DNA of 10,068 bases, taken from the NCBI GenBank assembly GCA_937898635.1, contig CALEJW010000098.1, positions 1-10,068 of the forward strand, written 5' to 3'. Below, piece by piece: positions 1 through 5,939 of this stretch (the stretch's first letter is position 1; every line of letters begins with the position of its first letter). Below the pieces are notes generated by a model that had not been told where the DNA came from, did not search any database, and saw nothing but the letters and a program-made list of their open reading frames with translations. Both the position numbers and the translations under genes were made by a program. This stretch comes from an uncultured Pseudomonadota bacterium. GTDB taxonomy: Bacteria > Pseudomonadota > Gammaproteobacteria > Burkholderiales > Usitatibacteraceae.

Positions 1-13
1 GACCGCGCCGTGA

Positions 14-616
14 CTAGCGGTACTTGATCGTGCAGCCGTAGGGCGCGTTGGAGGCGTTCGAGACCGGCTTGCCGGCCTTCATCTCCTCGAGGGCCGCGAC
101 CACGAAGTTCTTCGACGTCTTCACGTCGGCGGGGTCGGTGGAGCGCTTGTCGTCGATGGCGCCGTTGTAGGCCACCTTGCCGCTCGGGTCGATGATGTAC
201 ATGTGCGGCGTCACCTTCGCGCCGTAGGCGAGGCCCACCTTGCCCGGCTCGTCCATCACGAAACGCGTGGGCGCGGCGCCGAATTCGGCCAGCGCCTTCG
301 AGAGCTGCGCGGGCGCCTGGTAGTCCTGGTGGCCGGAGTTGGTGGAGTTGACGGCGAGCCACACCACGTCGCCGCCGTATTTCTTCTGCAGGGCTTGCAT
401 GTTGCCGCTCCGGTAGTGCTTCTGCACGAAGGGGCAGCCGAAGTTGTGCCACTCGAGCACGACGGTCTTTCCCTTGAAGTCGGCGAGGCTCACGGGCTTG
501 CCCGAGAGGTCGGTGGCGGTGAAGTCCGGGGCGGGCTGGCCGACGGTGGCGGCGGCGAGGGCGGCGCCGGCGAAGAGCGAGGCGATGGCGGAAGCGAGCA
601 GGGCGGATCGGGTCAT
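14..616 (-). CDS. Secreted thioredoxin-fold redoxin (AhpC/TSA-like), single-Cys active site
   Basis: 200 aa. Residues 1-21 form a signal peptide (Thr-Arg start, hydrophobic core, Ala-Leu-Ala before the likely cleavage site), so the mature protein should be periplasmic. The rest is a redoxin fold: 'VGQPAPDFTATDLSGK' at 25-40, then the active-site segment 'WHNFGCPFVQKHY' with Cys61, then 'VTPHMYIIDPSGKVAYNGAID', which carries the cis-Pro region. The usual CxxC is absent, since Cys61 is followed by Pro-Phe-Val. The only other Cys is Cys195 in the C-terminal 'YGCTIKYR', so a peroxiredoxin-like or two-Cys relay between C61 and C195 is possible. A GAGGA ribosome site sits 7 bases before the ATG, and the gene follows the DsbD-like gene after 16 bases, so the two are probably one operon. 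The inferred role is an extracytoplasmic thiol protein kept reduced by that neighbour. The substrate is unknown. Confidence 0.88.
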   Translation of the reverse strand: MTRSALLASAIASLFAGAALAAATVGQPAPDFTATDLSGKPVSLADFKGKTVVLEWHNFGCPFVQKHYRSGNMQALQKKYGGDVVWLAVNSTNSGHQDYQAPAQLSKALAEFGAAPTRFVMDEPGKVGLAYGAKVTPHMYIIDPSGKVAYNGAIDDKRSTDPADVKTSKNFVVAALEEMKAGKPVSNASNAPYGCTIKYR

Positions 617-632
617 GGGCGGGTCCTCGGTT

Positions 633-2816
633 CTAGCGGGGCGTGAGCTTGGCGGTGGCCGCCGGTTTGGCTGCCGGCAGCTTCGAGATCTCGTCGACGA
701 CGAGGGATGCGGTGAGCACTTCCGGGAGCAGCGTCGGCTGCGCGGCGCCGGGCGCGTAGAGCGCGTACACGGGCAGGGCGTTGCGGCCCAGCTCCGCGAG
801 CGCGGCGGTGATGCGCGGGTCGTAGTTCGTCCAGTCGGCCTTGAGGGAGACCACGCCGCGCGCGGCGAGCGCCTTCACCACCTCGTCGCGATTGAGCGCC
901 ACGCGCTTGTTCACCTGGCAGGTCACGCACCAGGCGGCGGTGAAGTCCACGAACACCGGCGTGCCGGCGGCGCGAAGCTCGGCCAGGCGCTCCGGCGACC
1001 ACGGCTGCCAGTCGATCTCGCCGGCGCGCGCGGCCGCGGGGCGCGAGGGATCGGGACTCGCCCCGGCGCCGGGCCACGCGATCCACAGGCCCGCGGCGGC
1101 GAAGAGCGCGGCGAAGGCGAAGCGCGCGAGGCTCCCGGACCTCGCCCAGCGCCCGTACACCCACGCGCCCATGGCGAGGAGGAGCAGGCCCGCGAGCATC
1201 GCGAGCACCGCGTCGTTGCCGGCCTGCTCGCCCAGCACCCACGCGAGCCAGATCACGGTGCCGAAGAGCGGGAAGGCCATCACCTGCTTGAAGGTCTCCA
1301 TCCACGGGCCGGGCTTCGGCAGGCGCTTCAGGGCCTTCGGGTAGAACGAGAGCGCGAGCACGGGAGCGGCCATGCCGATCCCGAGGGTGGCGAACACCGC
1401 GAGCGAGACGGGCGCGGGCTGCGCGAGCGTGAAGCCCACGGCGGCCCCCATGAAGGGCGCCGTGCAGGGGGTTGCCACCACGGTCGCGAGCACGCCCGCG
1501 AGGAAGGCGTCGGCGTAGCGGCCCTTCGCGGAGAGGTTCGAGGTCATGGACTGCGCGAAGCTCCCCCACTCGAAGACCCCGAAGAGGTTCATCGCCATGA
1601 GCAGGAAGAGCGCGGCGAGGAGCGTCACGAACGCGGGCGACTGCAGCTGGAAGCCCCAGCCGAGCTGCGTGCCGCCGGCGCGCAGCGCGAGGAGCAGCCC
1701 CGCGAGCGCGAGGAAGGAAAGGATCACCCCGGCCGAGAACACCGCGCCCTGGACCCACAGCGCGCGCGCCTCCCCGTGGGCGTGGCGCACGAAGCCCATC
1801 ACCTTGATGCCGAGCACCGGGAAGACGCAGGGCATGAGGTTCAGGAGCAGCCCGCCGGCCAGCGCGAAGACGAGCGCGAGCGCGAGGCTTCCTCCCGTCT
1901 CCCCCGGCGGCGGCGCGACGGGCGCGGCGAGCGCGGGAAGCGAGGCGACCAGGGGCATCGCGAACTCCACCGCCTTGCGGCCCGGCTGTCCCGGCCAGGC
2001 GCCCTCGGCCACGAAGACGCCCGAGGCGTTCTCGATGCCCGCGGCCACGGGCTCGACGAGCTTCACCTCGAGGCGGAAGCCGTTGCCGTCGCGCACCATC
2101 GCCTGGGCCGCGGGGTGGTCCACGAAGTTCTCGCGGTACGGGAAGAAGGCCACCTTGGCCGGCGCCGGGGCGCCCGCAGGGGGCATCACGCGCAGGGTGA
2201 GCTTGTTGCCCGCGAGGATCGACTGCGCGTCCCAGCCCGCCGCGGCCACGGGAAGGCGCGCGCGGGCCTCGGCGAAGCGCGAGGCGTTGCCGGAGGCGGG
2301 GCCGGGCTCGCCGCCATCGACGGCGAAGGCGAGGGCGAGCGCGGCCTTCTCGGGAATGCAGATGTCCTTGCACACGAGCCAGGCGGCGTCGGCCGTGATC
2401 GCGACGGGCCCGGGCTTCGCGTCGGCGGGCGGCGTGAGTTCCGAGAGGAGCATCACCTCGTCGGAGTAGCCGTAGTTCATGAGGGGGCCGACGCGCTGCG
2501 CCTCCGGGTGCGGCCACTGGATGGGCCCCGCGGTCCACCCGGCCGGCAGGTTCCACTGGATCTTCGTGGGCAGGCCCGAGTCGCCCGGGTTCCGCCAGTA
2601 GGTGTGCCAGTGCTCGTCCATCCTCAGGCGCAGGCCCACGGTGGCGGGCTTGCCCGGGACGGCGGCCACGCGCTCGGCGTGGAGCTCGGCCTCGACCCGC
2701 TCGGTGCGCACCGGGGCGGCCCCGGCCGGCGCCGCCCACGAGAAGGCCAGCGCGGCCGCGAAGGCCCCGGCGAGGGCGCGCGGGGAAACGGGAAAAAGGC
2801 GGGGGGTCGGGGGCAT
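633..2816 (-). CDS. dsbD: DsbD/ScsB-family protein-disulfide reductase
   Basis: 727 aa from the chosen ATG. It moves electrons from cytoplasmic thioredoxin through the membrane to periplasmic thiol proteins. Domains in order: signal peptide (about 1-33, ending Ala-Gly-Ala); an N-terminal periplasmic domain (about 35-300) with 'HWHTYWRNPGDSGLP' and a redox pair C149-KDI-C153; a polytopic membrane domain (about 305-560) with conserved Cys330 in 'NLMPCVFP' and Cys451 in 'ATPCTAPFMG', spaced like the transmembrane Cys pair of E. coli DsbD; and a C-terminal periplasmic thioredoxin domain with C630-VT-C633. The N-terminal domain resembles ScsB-type more than classical E. coli DsbD (family knowledge). 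The start was set where a signal peptide begins. An in-frame ATG at 2855 has a better ribosome site (GGGAGGAA, 12 bases upstream) and would add 13 residues, so it remains possible. First gene of a unit with the redoxin downstream. Confidence 0.93.
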   Translation of the reverse strand: MPPTPRLFPVSPRALAGAFAAALAFSWAAPAGAAPVRTERVEAELHAERVAAVPGKPATVGLRLRMDEHWHTYWRNPGDSGLPTKIQWNLPAGWTAGPIQWPHPEAQRVGPLMNYGYSDEVMLLSELTPPADAKPGPVAITADAAWLVCKDICIPEKAALALAFAVDGGEPGPASGNASRFAEARARLPVAAAGWDAQSILAGNKLTLRVMPPAGAPAPAKVAFFPYRENFVDHPAAQAMVRDGNGFRLEVKLVEPVAAGIENASGVFVAEGAWPGQPGRKAVEFAMPLVASLPALAAPVAPPPGETGGSLALALVFALAGGLLLNLMPCVFPVLGIKVMGFVRHAHGEARALWVQGAVFSAGVILSFLALAGLLLALRAGGTQLGWGFQLQSPAFVTLLAALFLLMAMNLFGVFEWGSFAQSMTSNLSAKGRYADAFLAGVLATVVATPCTAPFMGAAVGFTLAQPAPVSLAVFATLGIGMAAPVLALSFYPKALKRLPKPGPWMETFKQVMAFPLFGTVIWLAWVLGEQAGNDAVLAMLAGLLLLAMGAWVYGRWARSGSLARFAFAALFAAAGLWIAWPGAGASPDPSRPAAARAGEIDWQPWSPERLAELRAAGTPVFVDFTAAWCVTCQVNKRVALNRDEVVKALAARGVVSLKADWTNYDPRITAALAELGRNALPVYALYAPGAAQPTLLPEVLTASLVVDEISKLPAAKPAATAKLTPR

Positions 2817-2821
2817 CACGG

Positions 2822-2827
2822 TAGAAT
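2822..2827 (+). promoter_or_regulatory. Candidate -10 box for hemJ
   Basis: TAGAAT matches the sigma-70 -10 consensus at five of six bases. It lies about 60 bases before the hemJ ATG, in the only gap between the divergent dsbD and hemJ genes. No good -35 hexamer is visible 16-18 bases upstream (the sequence there is G-rich), so the promoter would be weak or activator-dependent. Inference only. Confidence 0.35.
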
Positions 2828-2858
2828 CCGGGGAAATCAACGCATAGAGCGGCATCCC

Positions 2859-2875
2859 GGGGGGAAGTTCCTCCC
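2859..2875. repeat. 17-bp inverted repeat in the dsbD/hemJ divergent region
   Basis: GGGGGGAAGTTCCTCCC is a palindrome around a central G at 2867. Eight base pairs form, one of them a G-T wobble. It lies in the probable hemJ leader and upstream of dsbD. It could be an operator, a small hairpin, or chance. Its minus-strand arm doubles as a ribosome site for the alternative dsbD start at 2855. Confidence 0.35.
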
Positions 2876-2888
2876 GCGCCGTCCCGTC

Positions 2889-3302
2889 ATGCTCTGGGTC
2901 AAGTCCTTCCACATCGTCTTCCTGGTCGCCTGGTACGCGGGCCTATTCTACTTGCCGCGCCTCTTCGTCTATCACGCCATGGCCGACGACGAGGTCTCCC
3001 GCGAGCGCTTCAAGGTGATGGAGCGAAAGCTCTACCGCGGCATCATGATGCCCTGCATGGTCCTCACGATCGCCCTGGGCACCTGGCTCTGGATGGGCTG
3101 GGGCTTCCGCGGGGGGTGGCTCCACGCCAAGCTCGCGCTGGTGATCCTCCTCCTCGCGCACCACTTCTGGCTCGGCCACCTGGTCAAGGTCTTCGCCCGC
3201 GACGCGAACGCCCGCTCCCACGTCTTCTACCGCTGGATCAACGAGATCCCGCTCCTCTACCTGGTGGCGATCGTGATCCTCGTGGTCGTGAAGCCCTTCT
3301 AG
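2889..3302 (+). CDS. hemJ: Protoporphyrinogen IX oxidase HemJ
   Basis: 137 aa, the usual size for HemJ (formerly UPF0093). It is an inner-membrane protein that oxidises protoporphyrinogen IX to protoporphyrin IX, the step before iron insertion in heme synthesis, and is thought to pass electrons to the respiratory chain. The N-terminus 'MLWVKSFHIVFLVAWYAGLF' followed by 'YLPRLFVYHA' is the family signature, with conserved His8 and Arg24. Four hydrophobic segments are visible (about 4-24, 54-72, 77-97 and 117-135), and the 'WLHAKL' motif with its conserved Lys precedes the third. The reading frame stays open upstream, but the signature fixes the start at this ATG. No Shine-Dalgarno sequence is close to it. 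The rlmL-like gene follows after 7 bases, so the two are probably co-transcribed. It is divergent from dsbD. Confidence 0.94.
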   Translation: MLWVKSFHIVFLVAWYAGLFYLPRLFVYHAMADDEVSRERFKVMERKLYRGIMMPCMVLTIALGTWLWMGWGFRGGWLHAKLALVILLLAHHFWLGHLVKVFARDANARSHVFYRWINEIPLLYLVAIVILVVVKPF

Positions 3303-3309
3303 GGCGGCG

Positions 3310-4521
3310 ATGGCCACGATCACGCGCAAGCGCGCCGCGGCGGCCGGGCCCGCCGTCGAGGTGACGCGCCGGGAGCCGGGGGACGTCCATTTCTACGCCA
3401 CCTGCCCGCGGGGGCTCTCCGGGGTGCTCGCCGAGGAACTCGCGGGGCTGGGCGCGACGGAGGTGAAGGCGGGGGACGCGGGGGTGGACTTCAGCGGCCC
3501 CTTCGAGCTCGCCTACCGCGCGAACCTGGAATCGCGTCTCGCCACCCGCATCCTCGCGCGCGTGGCGCGCTTCGACTACCGCAACGAGCGCGACATCCAC
3601 GAGGGCGCCAAGCGCGTCCCGTGGCACGCGCACTTCGGCGTCGCGCGCACCTTCAAGGTCGAGACGAGCGCGGTGAAGGCGCCGGTGAAGAGCCTCGACT
3701 ACATCACGCTCACCGTGAAGGACGCGATCGCGGACGTCTTCCGCGACGCGCTCGGCAAGCGCCCCGACGTCTCCCCGCGCGAGCCGGACGTGCGCGTGCA
3801 CGTCTTCCTCGACGCGAAGTGGTGCAACCTCTACCTCGACACGAGCGGCGAGCCGCTCTTCAAGCGCGGGCGGCGCGACAAGACGGGAGAGGCGCCGCTC
3901 AAGAAGAACCTCGCCGCGGGGCTCCTCAGGCTCTCGGGCTGGACGCCGCAGGAGCCGCTCCTCGATCCCATGTGCGGCGCCGGGACGATCCTCATCGAGG
4001 CGGCCGAGATGGCCCTCGGCCTCGCGCCCGGGCGCGGCCGGCCCTTCGGCTTCGAGCGCCTCACGCGCTTCGACGCCGCGGCCTGGGAAAAAGTGAAGGC
4101 GGAGTCGTCCGCGCGCGCGCAGCCCATGGCGCCGCGCGCGATCCACGGCGCCGACCTCTACGGGCGCACTCTGGATGCGGCGAAGGCGAACCTGCGCGAC
4201 ATGGGGCTCGAGGGCGTGGTCTCGCTCAAGCAGGCGAACCTGCTGGAGCTCTCCGCACCCGCGCCTTCCGGCCGGCTCGTCACCAACCCGCCCTACGGCG
4301 TGCGCCTGGGGGAGAAGGAGGAGCTCGCGAGGTTCTATCCGGAACTGGGCCACGTCCTCAAGCAGCGCTTCGCCGGGTGGACCGCGTACATCTTCTCCGG
4401 CGACCCGGAACTGCCGAAGCTCATCCGCCTCTCCGCCACGAAGCGCACCGTGCTCTACAACGGCGCCATCGAGTGCCGGCTCTACGAGTACCGCATGGTC
4501 GCCGGCGGCAACCGACCCTGA
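3310..4521 (+). CDS. rlmL: THUMP-domain 23S rRNA guanine-N2 methyltransferase, RlmL type
   Basis: 403 aa. A SAM-dependent RNA methyltransferase of the RlmL/YcbY N-terminal type, which in E. coli makes m2G2445 of 23S rRNA. An N-terminal ferredoxin-like part ('FYATCPRGLSGVLAEEL') leads into a THUMP domain (about 60-170, with 'TFKVETS') and the linker 'GEPLFKRG' (180-187). The Rossmann methyltransferase domain carries motif I 'DPMCGAGT' (219-226) and the catalytic motif IV 'NPPY' (326-329), typical of methylation of a base exocyclic amino group. The C-terminal RlmK (m7G2069) half of the E. coli fusion is absent, as in many betaproteobacteria that have the stand-alone form. The exact target base is inferred. 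It sits 7 bases after hemJ with only a weak ribosome site (GGCGG), so translation may depend on coupling. Its stop codon overlaps the next gene. Confidence 0.88.
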   Translation: MATITRKRAAAAGPAVEVTRREPGDVHFYATCPRGLSGVLAEELAGLGATEVKAGDAGVDFSGPFELAYRANLESRLATRILARVARFDYRNERDIHEGAKRVPWHAHFGVARTFKVETSAVKAPVKSLDYITLTVKDAIADVFRDALGKRPDVSPREPDVRVHVFLDAKWCNLYLDTSGEPLFKRGRRDKTGEAPLKKNLAAGLLRLSGWTPQEPLLDPMCGAGTILIEAAEMALGLAPGRGRPFGFERLTRFDAAAWEKVKAESSARAQPMAPRAIHGADLYGRTLDAAKANLRDMGLEGVVSLKQANLLELSAPAPSGRLVTNPPYGVRLGEKEELARFYPELGHVLKQRFAGWTAYIFSGDPELPKLIRLSATKRTVLYNGAIECRLYEYRMVAGGNRP

Positions 4522-5285
4522 CCCCGCTCCTCTTCCTCAAGCTGGCGCTGGTCCCCTTCGCGGTGTGGCTCGCGAGCCTCGCGGCGCGGCGCTGGGGCCA
4601 CGCGGTCTCGGGCTACCTCGGCGGCTTCCCGATGATCGGCGGGCCCATCACGCTCTACCTCGCGATCGACCACGGCAACGAGTTCGCGGCGCGCTCGGCG
4701 CTGGTGACGCTCGCGGCGGTCGCGGGGCAGGCGGCGCACATGCTCGCCTTTTCCGCCGCGGGCCGCGCCGCCGGGGCGATCGCGGGGCTCACGGCGGGCT
4801 GGACGGCCTATGCCCTGGTCTCCGTCGGCGTGGGCTCGCTCGCGCTCGGCCCCGCCTCGGCGCTCGCGATCGCGGTCGCGGGCCTCGTCCTCGCGTGGCG
4901 CTTCCTGCCGCGGCCGGGCGCGGACGCCGGGCTGCCCGCGATCCCGCCGGCGGAGCTGTGGCTGCGCCTGGCGGCCGCCCTCGCGCTCGCCGCCGCGATC
5001 CTTTTCGGTGCGGCCACCCTCGGGCCCGTGGTGAGCGGGATCCTGCTCTCGCTCCCGATCACCGGCTCCATCATGCCGCCCTTCACGCTGCGCCTCTACG
5101 GCGCCGATTCCCTCGCGCGGCTGCAGCGCGGCTTCGTGAAGGGACTCACGGCCTTCGCCGCGTTCTTCCTGGTGGTGAGCCTCGCGGTGGTGCCGCTGGG
5201 CGCGGCGGCCGCCTTCGCGCTCGCCACGGCCGCGGCGATCGCCACCGTCACCTTCTTCACGCGACCTTGGCGCCGCGCAAGCTGA
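4518..5285 (+). CDS. Multi-pass membrane protein of unknown function, probable CTG start
   Basis: 255 aa from CTG. The product is almost wholly hydrophobic, with roughly eight or nine membrane segments and short charged loops such as 'AARRWGH'. I do not recognise a named function. It recalls an uncharacterised inner-membrane family whose members begin 'MTPLL..KL' (from memory), which matches 'LTPLLFLKLALVPF' if the CTG at 4518 is the start. That codon forms a 4-base CTGA overlap with the rlmL stop. No ATG or TTG lies near. Other in-frame starts are GTG at 4473 (longer overlap with rlmL) and GTG at 4563 (which would cut the first membrane segment). Two internal stretches look alike: 'GHAVSGYLGGFPMIGGPIT' (about 28-46) and 'GPVVSGILLSLPITGSIMP' (about 172-190). 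This suggests a duplicated half with a GlpM-like core. The gene is real by length, hydrophobicity and coupling, but the start is uncertain. Confidence 0.75.
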   Translation: MTPLLFLKLALVPFAVWLASLAARRWGHAVSGYLGGFPMIGGPITLYLAIDHGNEFAARSALVTLAAVAGQAAHMLAFSAAGRAAGAIAGLTAGWTAYALVSVGVGSLALGPASALAIAVAGLVLAWRFLPRPGADAGLPAIPPAELWLRLAAALALAAAILFGAATLGPVVSGILLSLPITGSIMPPFTLRLYGADSLARLQRGFVKGLTAFAAFFLVVSLAVVPLGAAAAFALATAAAIATVTFFTRPWRRAS

Positions 5286-5298
5286 TTCCCGCGCCTTG

Positions 5299-5340
5299 CT
5301 GATCTGCCTCAACACCGTTTCGCGGGGCGGGGCATAGCCT
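5299..5340 (+). promoter_or_regulatory. FNR/Anr-type promoter of the first ubiT paralogue
   Basis: CTGATCTGCCTCAA (5299-5312) matches the FNR/Anr consensus TTGAT-N4-ATCAA at 8 of 10 positions, with the TGA-N6-TCA core exactly spaced. TAGCCT (5335-5340) lies 36 bases downstream, box start to hexamer start. This puts the box centre near -41.5 if transcription starts at about 5347, the class II activator position. A nearly identical box and the same hexamer precede ubiU. In E. coli and Pseudomonas, ubiUVT are known to be under Fnr/Anr control. Confidence 0.62.
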
Positions 5341-5348
5341 GAACTGTC

Positions 5349-5834
5349 ATGAACGGCCCCATCATGCCGCTGCACGGCGTGAGGCGGCGCCCGGTTCTAC
5401 CGCGGCCGATCCGCACGCTGGTGCGAAAACTGCCTCGCGTGCCCTCCTCGGCCGTCGTCGCGGCGGTGCTCAACCTGCTGATTCGCCGGCGCCTGCCGGT
5501 ATCGGTCTTCGAGCAGCTCGACGAGCGGCCCTTCACCATCGAGGTGCGCGACCTCGGCCTCGTGATGGCCTTCCGCTACTGCGACCGGCGCTTCGTGCCC
5601 GTGCCCTGCACGCGCGAGGCGGCGATGAGGATCCGATTGAACGCCTCCGACTTCGCCACGCTCGCCGCGCCCGACGACGAGCCCGACGAGCTCTTCCTGC
5701 ACGACCTCGTGGTCGTGGGCGAGCCCGACATCGCGGCGGAGCTGCGCAAGGCGCTCGACGGCATCGACGTGGTGAGGACGCGGCGCATCCTCCGCCGGGC
5801 CGTTCGCCGCGTCGAGCGCGAGCTGGCCCGGTAG
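5349..5834 (+). CDS. Divergent UbiT-like SCP2-domain protein
   Basis: 161 aa. An SCP2 (sterol-carrier-type) lipid-binding domain covers about residues 35-145, and the length is close to E. coli UbiT (about 174). It aligns along its whole length with the second ubiT at 7953-8411 (shared 'PIR', 'RRFVPV', 'RILRRA'). The segment that is near-invariant in UbiT ('DPDTLFF.RRLV.EGDTE') reads 'EPDELFLHDLVVVGEPD' (111-127), so the protein has diverged. UbiT is thought to bind the hydrophobic ubiquinone intermediates for UbiU-UbiV. This copy may do the same with altered specificity or have another lipid role. A start at ATG 5364 (156 aa) is also possible. Neither ATG has a Shine-Dalgarno sequence, and the predicted transcript begins almost at 5349. 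It has its own FNR-type promoter and a terminator at its 3' end, so it is probably monocistronic. Confidence 0.85.
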   Translation: MNGPIMPLHGVRRRPVLPRPIRTLVRKLPRVPSSAVVAAVLNLLIRRRLPVSVFEQLDERPFTIEVRDLGLVMAFRYCDRRFVPVPCTREAAMRIRLNASDFATLAAPDDEPDELFLHDLVVVGEPDIAAELRKALDGIDVVRTRRILRRAVRRVERELAR

Positions 5835-5857
5835 CGGGCCGGGGCTTTTTCCGTTTT
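5823..5857 (+). terminator. Rho-independent terminator after the first ubiT paralogue
   Basis: CTGGCCCG-GTAG-CGGGCCGG (5823-5842) forms an 8-bp stem with one T-G wobble and a 4-base loop. After three bases come TTTTT (5846-5850) and a second TTTTT (5854-5858 region). The ubiT-paralogue stop codon TAG (5832-5834) lies in the loop, so the hairpin overlaps the last codons. It separates this gene from the ubiU promoter. Confidence 0.7.
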
Positions 5858-5859
5858 TC

Positions 5860-5900
5860 CTGATCTGTCTCAAGGAAATCCGGGGGCCGCGGGCTAGCCT
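5860..5900 (+). promoter_or_regulatory. FNR/Anr-type promoter of ubiUV
   Basis: CTGATCTGTCTCAA (5860-5873) differs at one base from the box before the first ubiT paralogue and again matches TTGAT-N4-ATCAA at 8 of 10. TAGCCT (5895-5900) follows at a 35-base offset, one base shorter than the other promoter. The implied start near 5907 gives a leader of about 33 bases containing AGGGAG (5924-5929), the ribosome site of ubiU. Repetition of box, spacing and hexamer argues against chance. Regulation by an FNR/Anr/Dnr-family activator is inferred. Confidence 0.66.
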
Positions 5901-5939
5901 CACGGGTTCGCCGCCAGCCCCCCAGGGAGCCCTTTCGCC

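Noticed and set aside
444..2888. Long plus-strand open frame running into hemJ, which would give a 952-residue protein
   Set aside because: The part before 2889 is a shadow of dsbD on the other strand, with low-complexity Arg/Gly/His/Glu sequence. HemJ homology begins exactly at the ATG at 2889.
4515..4526. CTGACCCCGCT at the rlmL stop as another copy of the 7909 repeat
   Set aside because: Only eight bases match, inside overlapping coding sequence, with no second unit 17 bases away.
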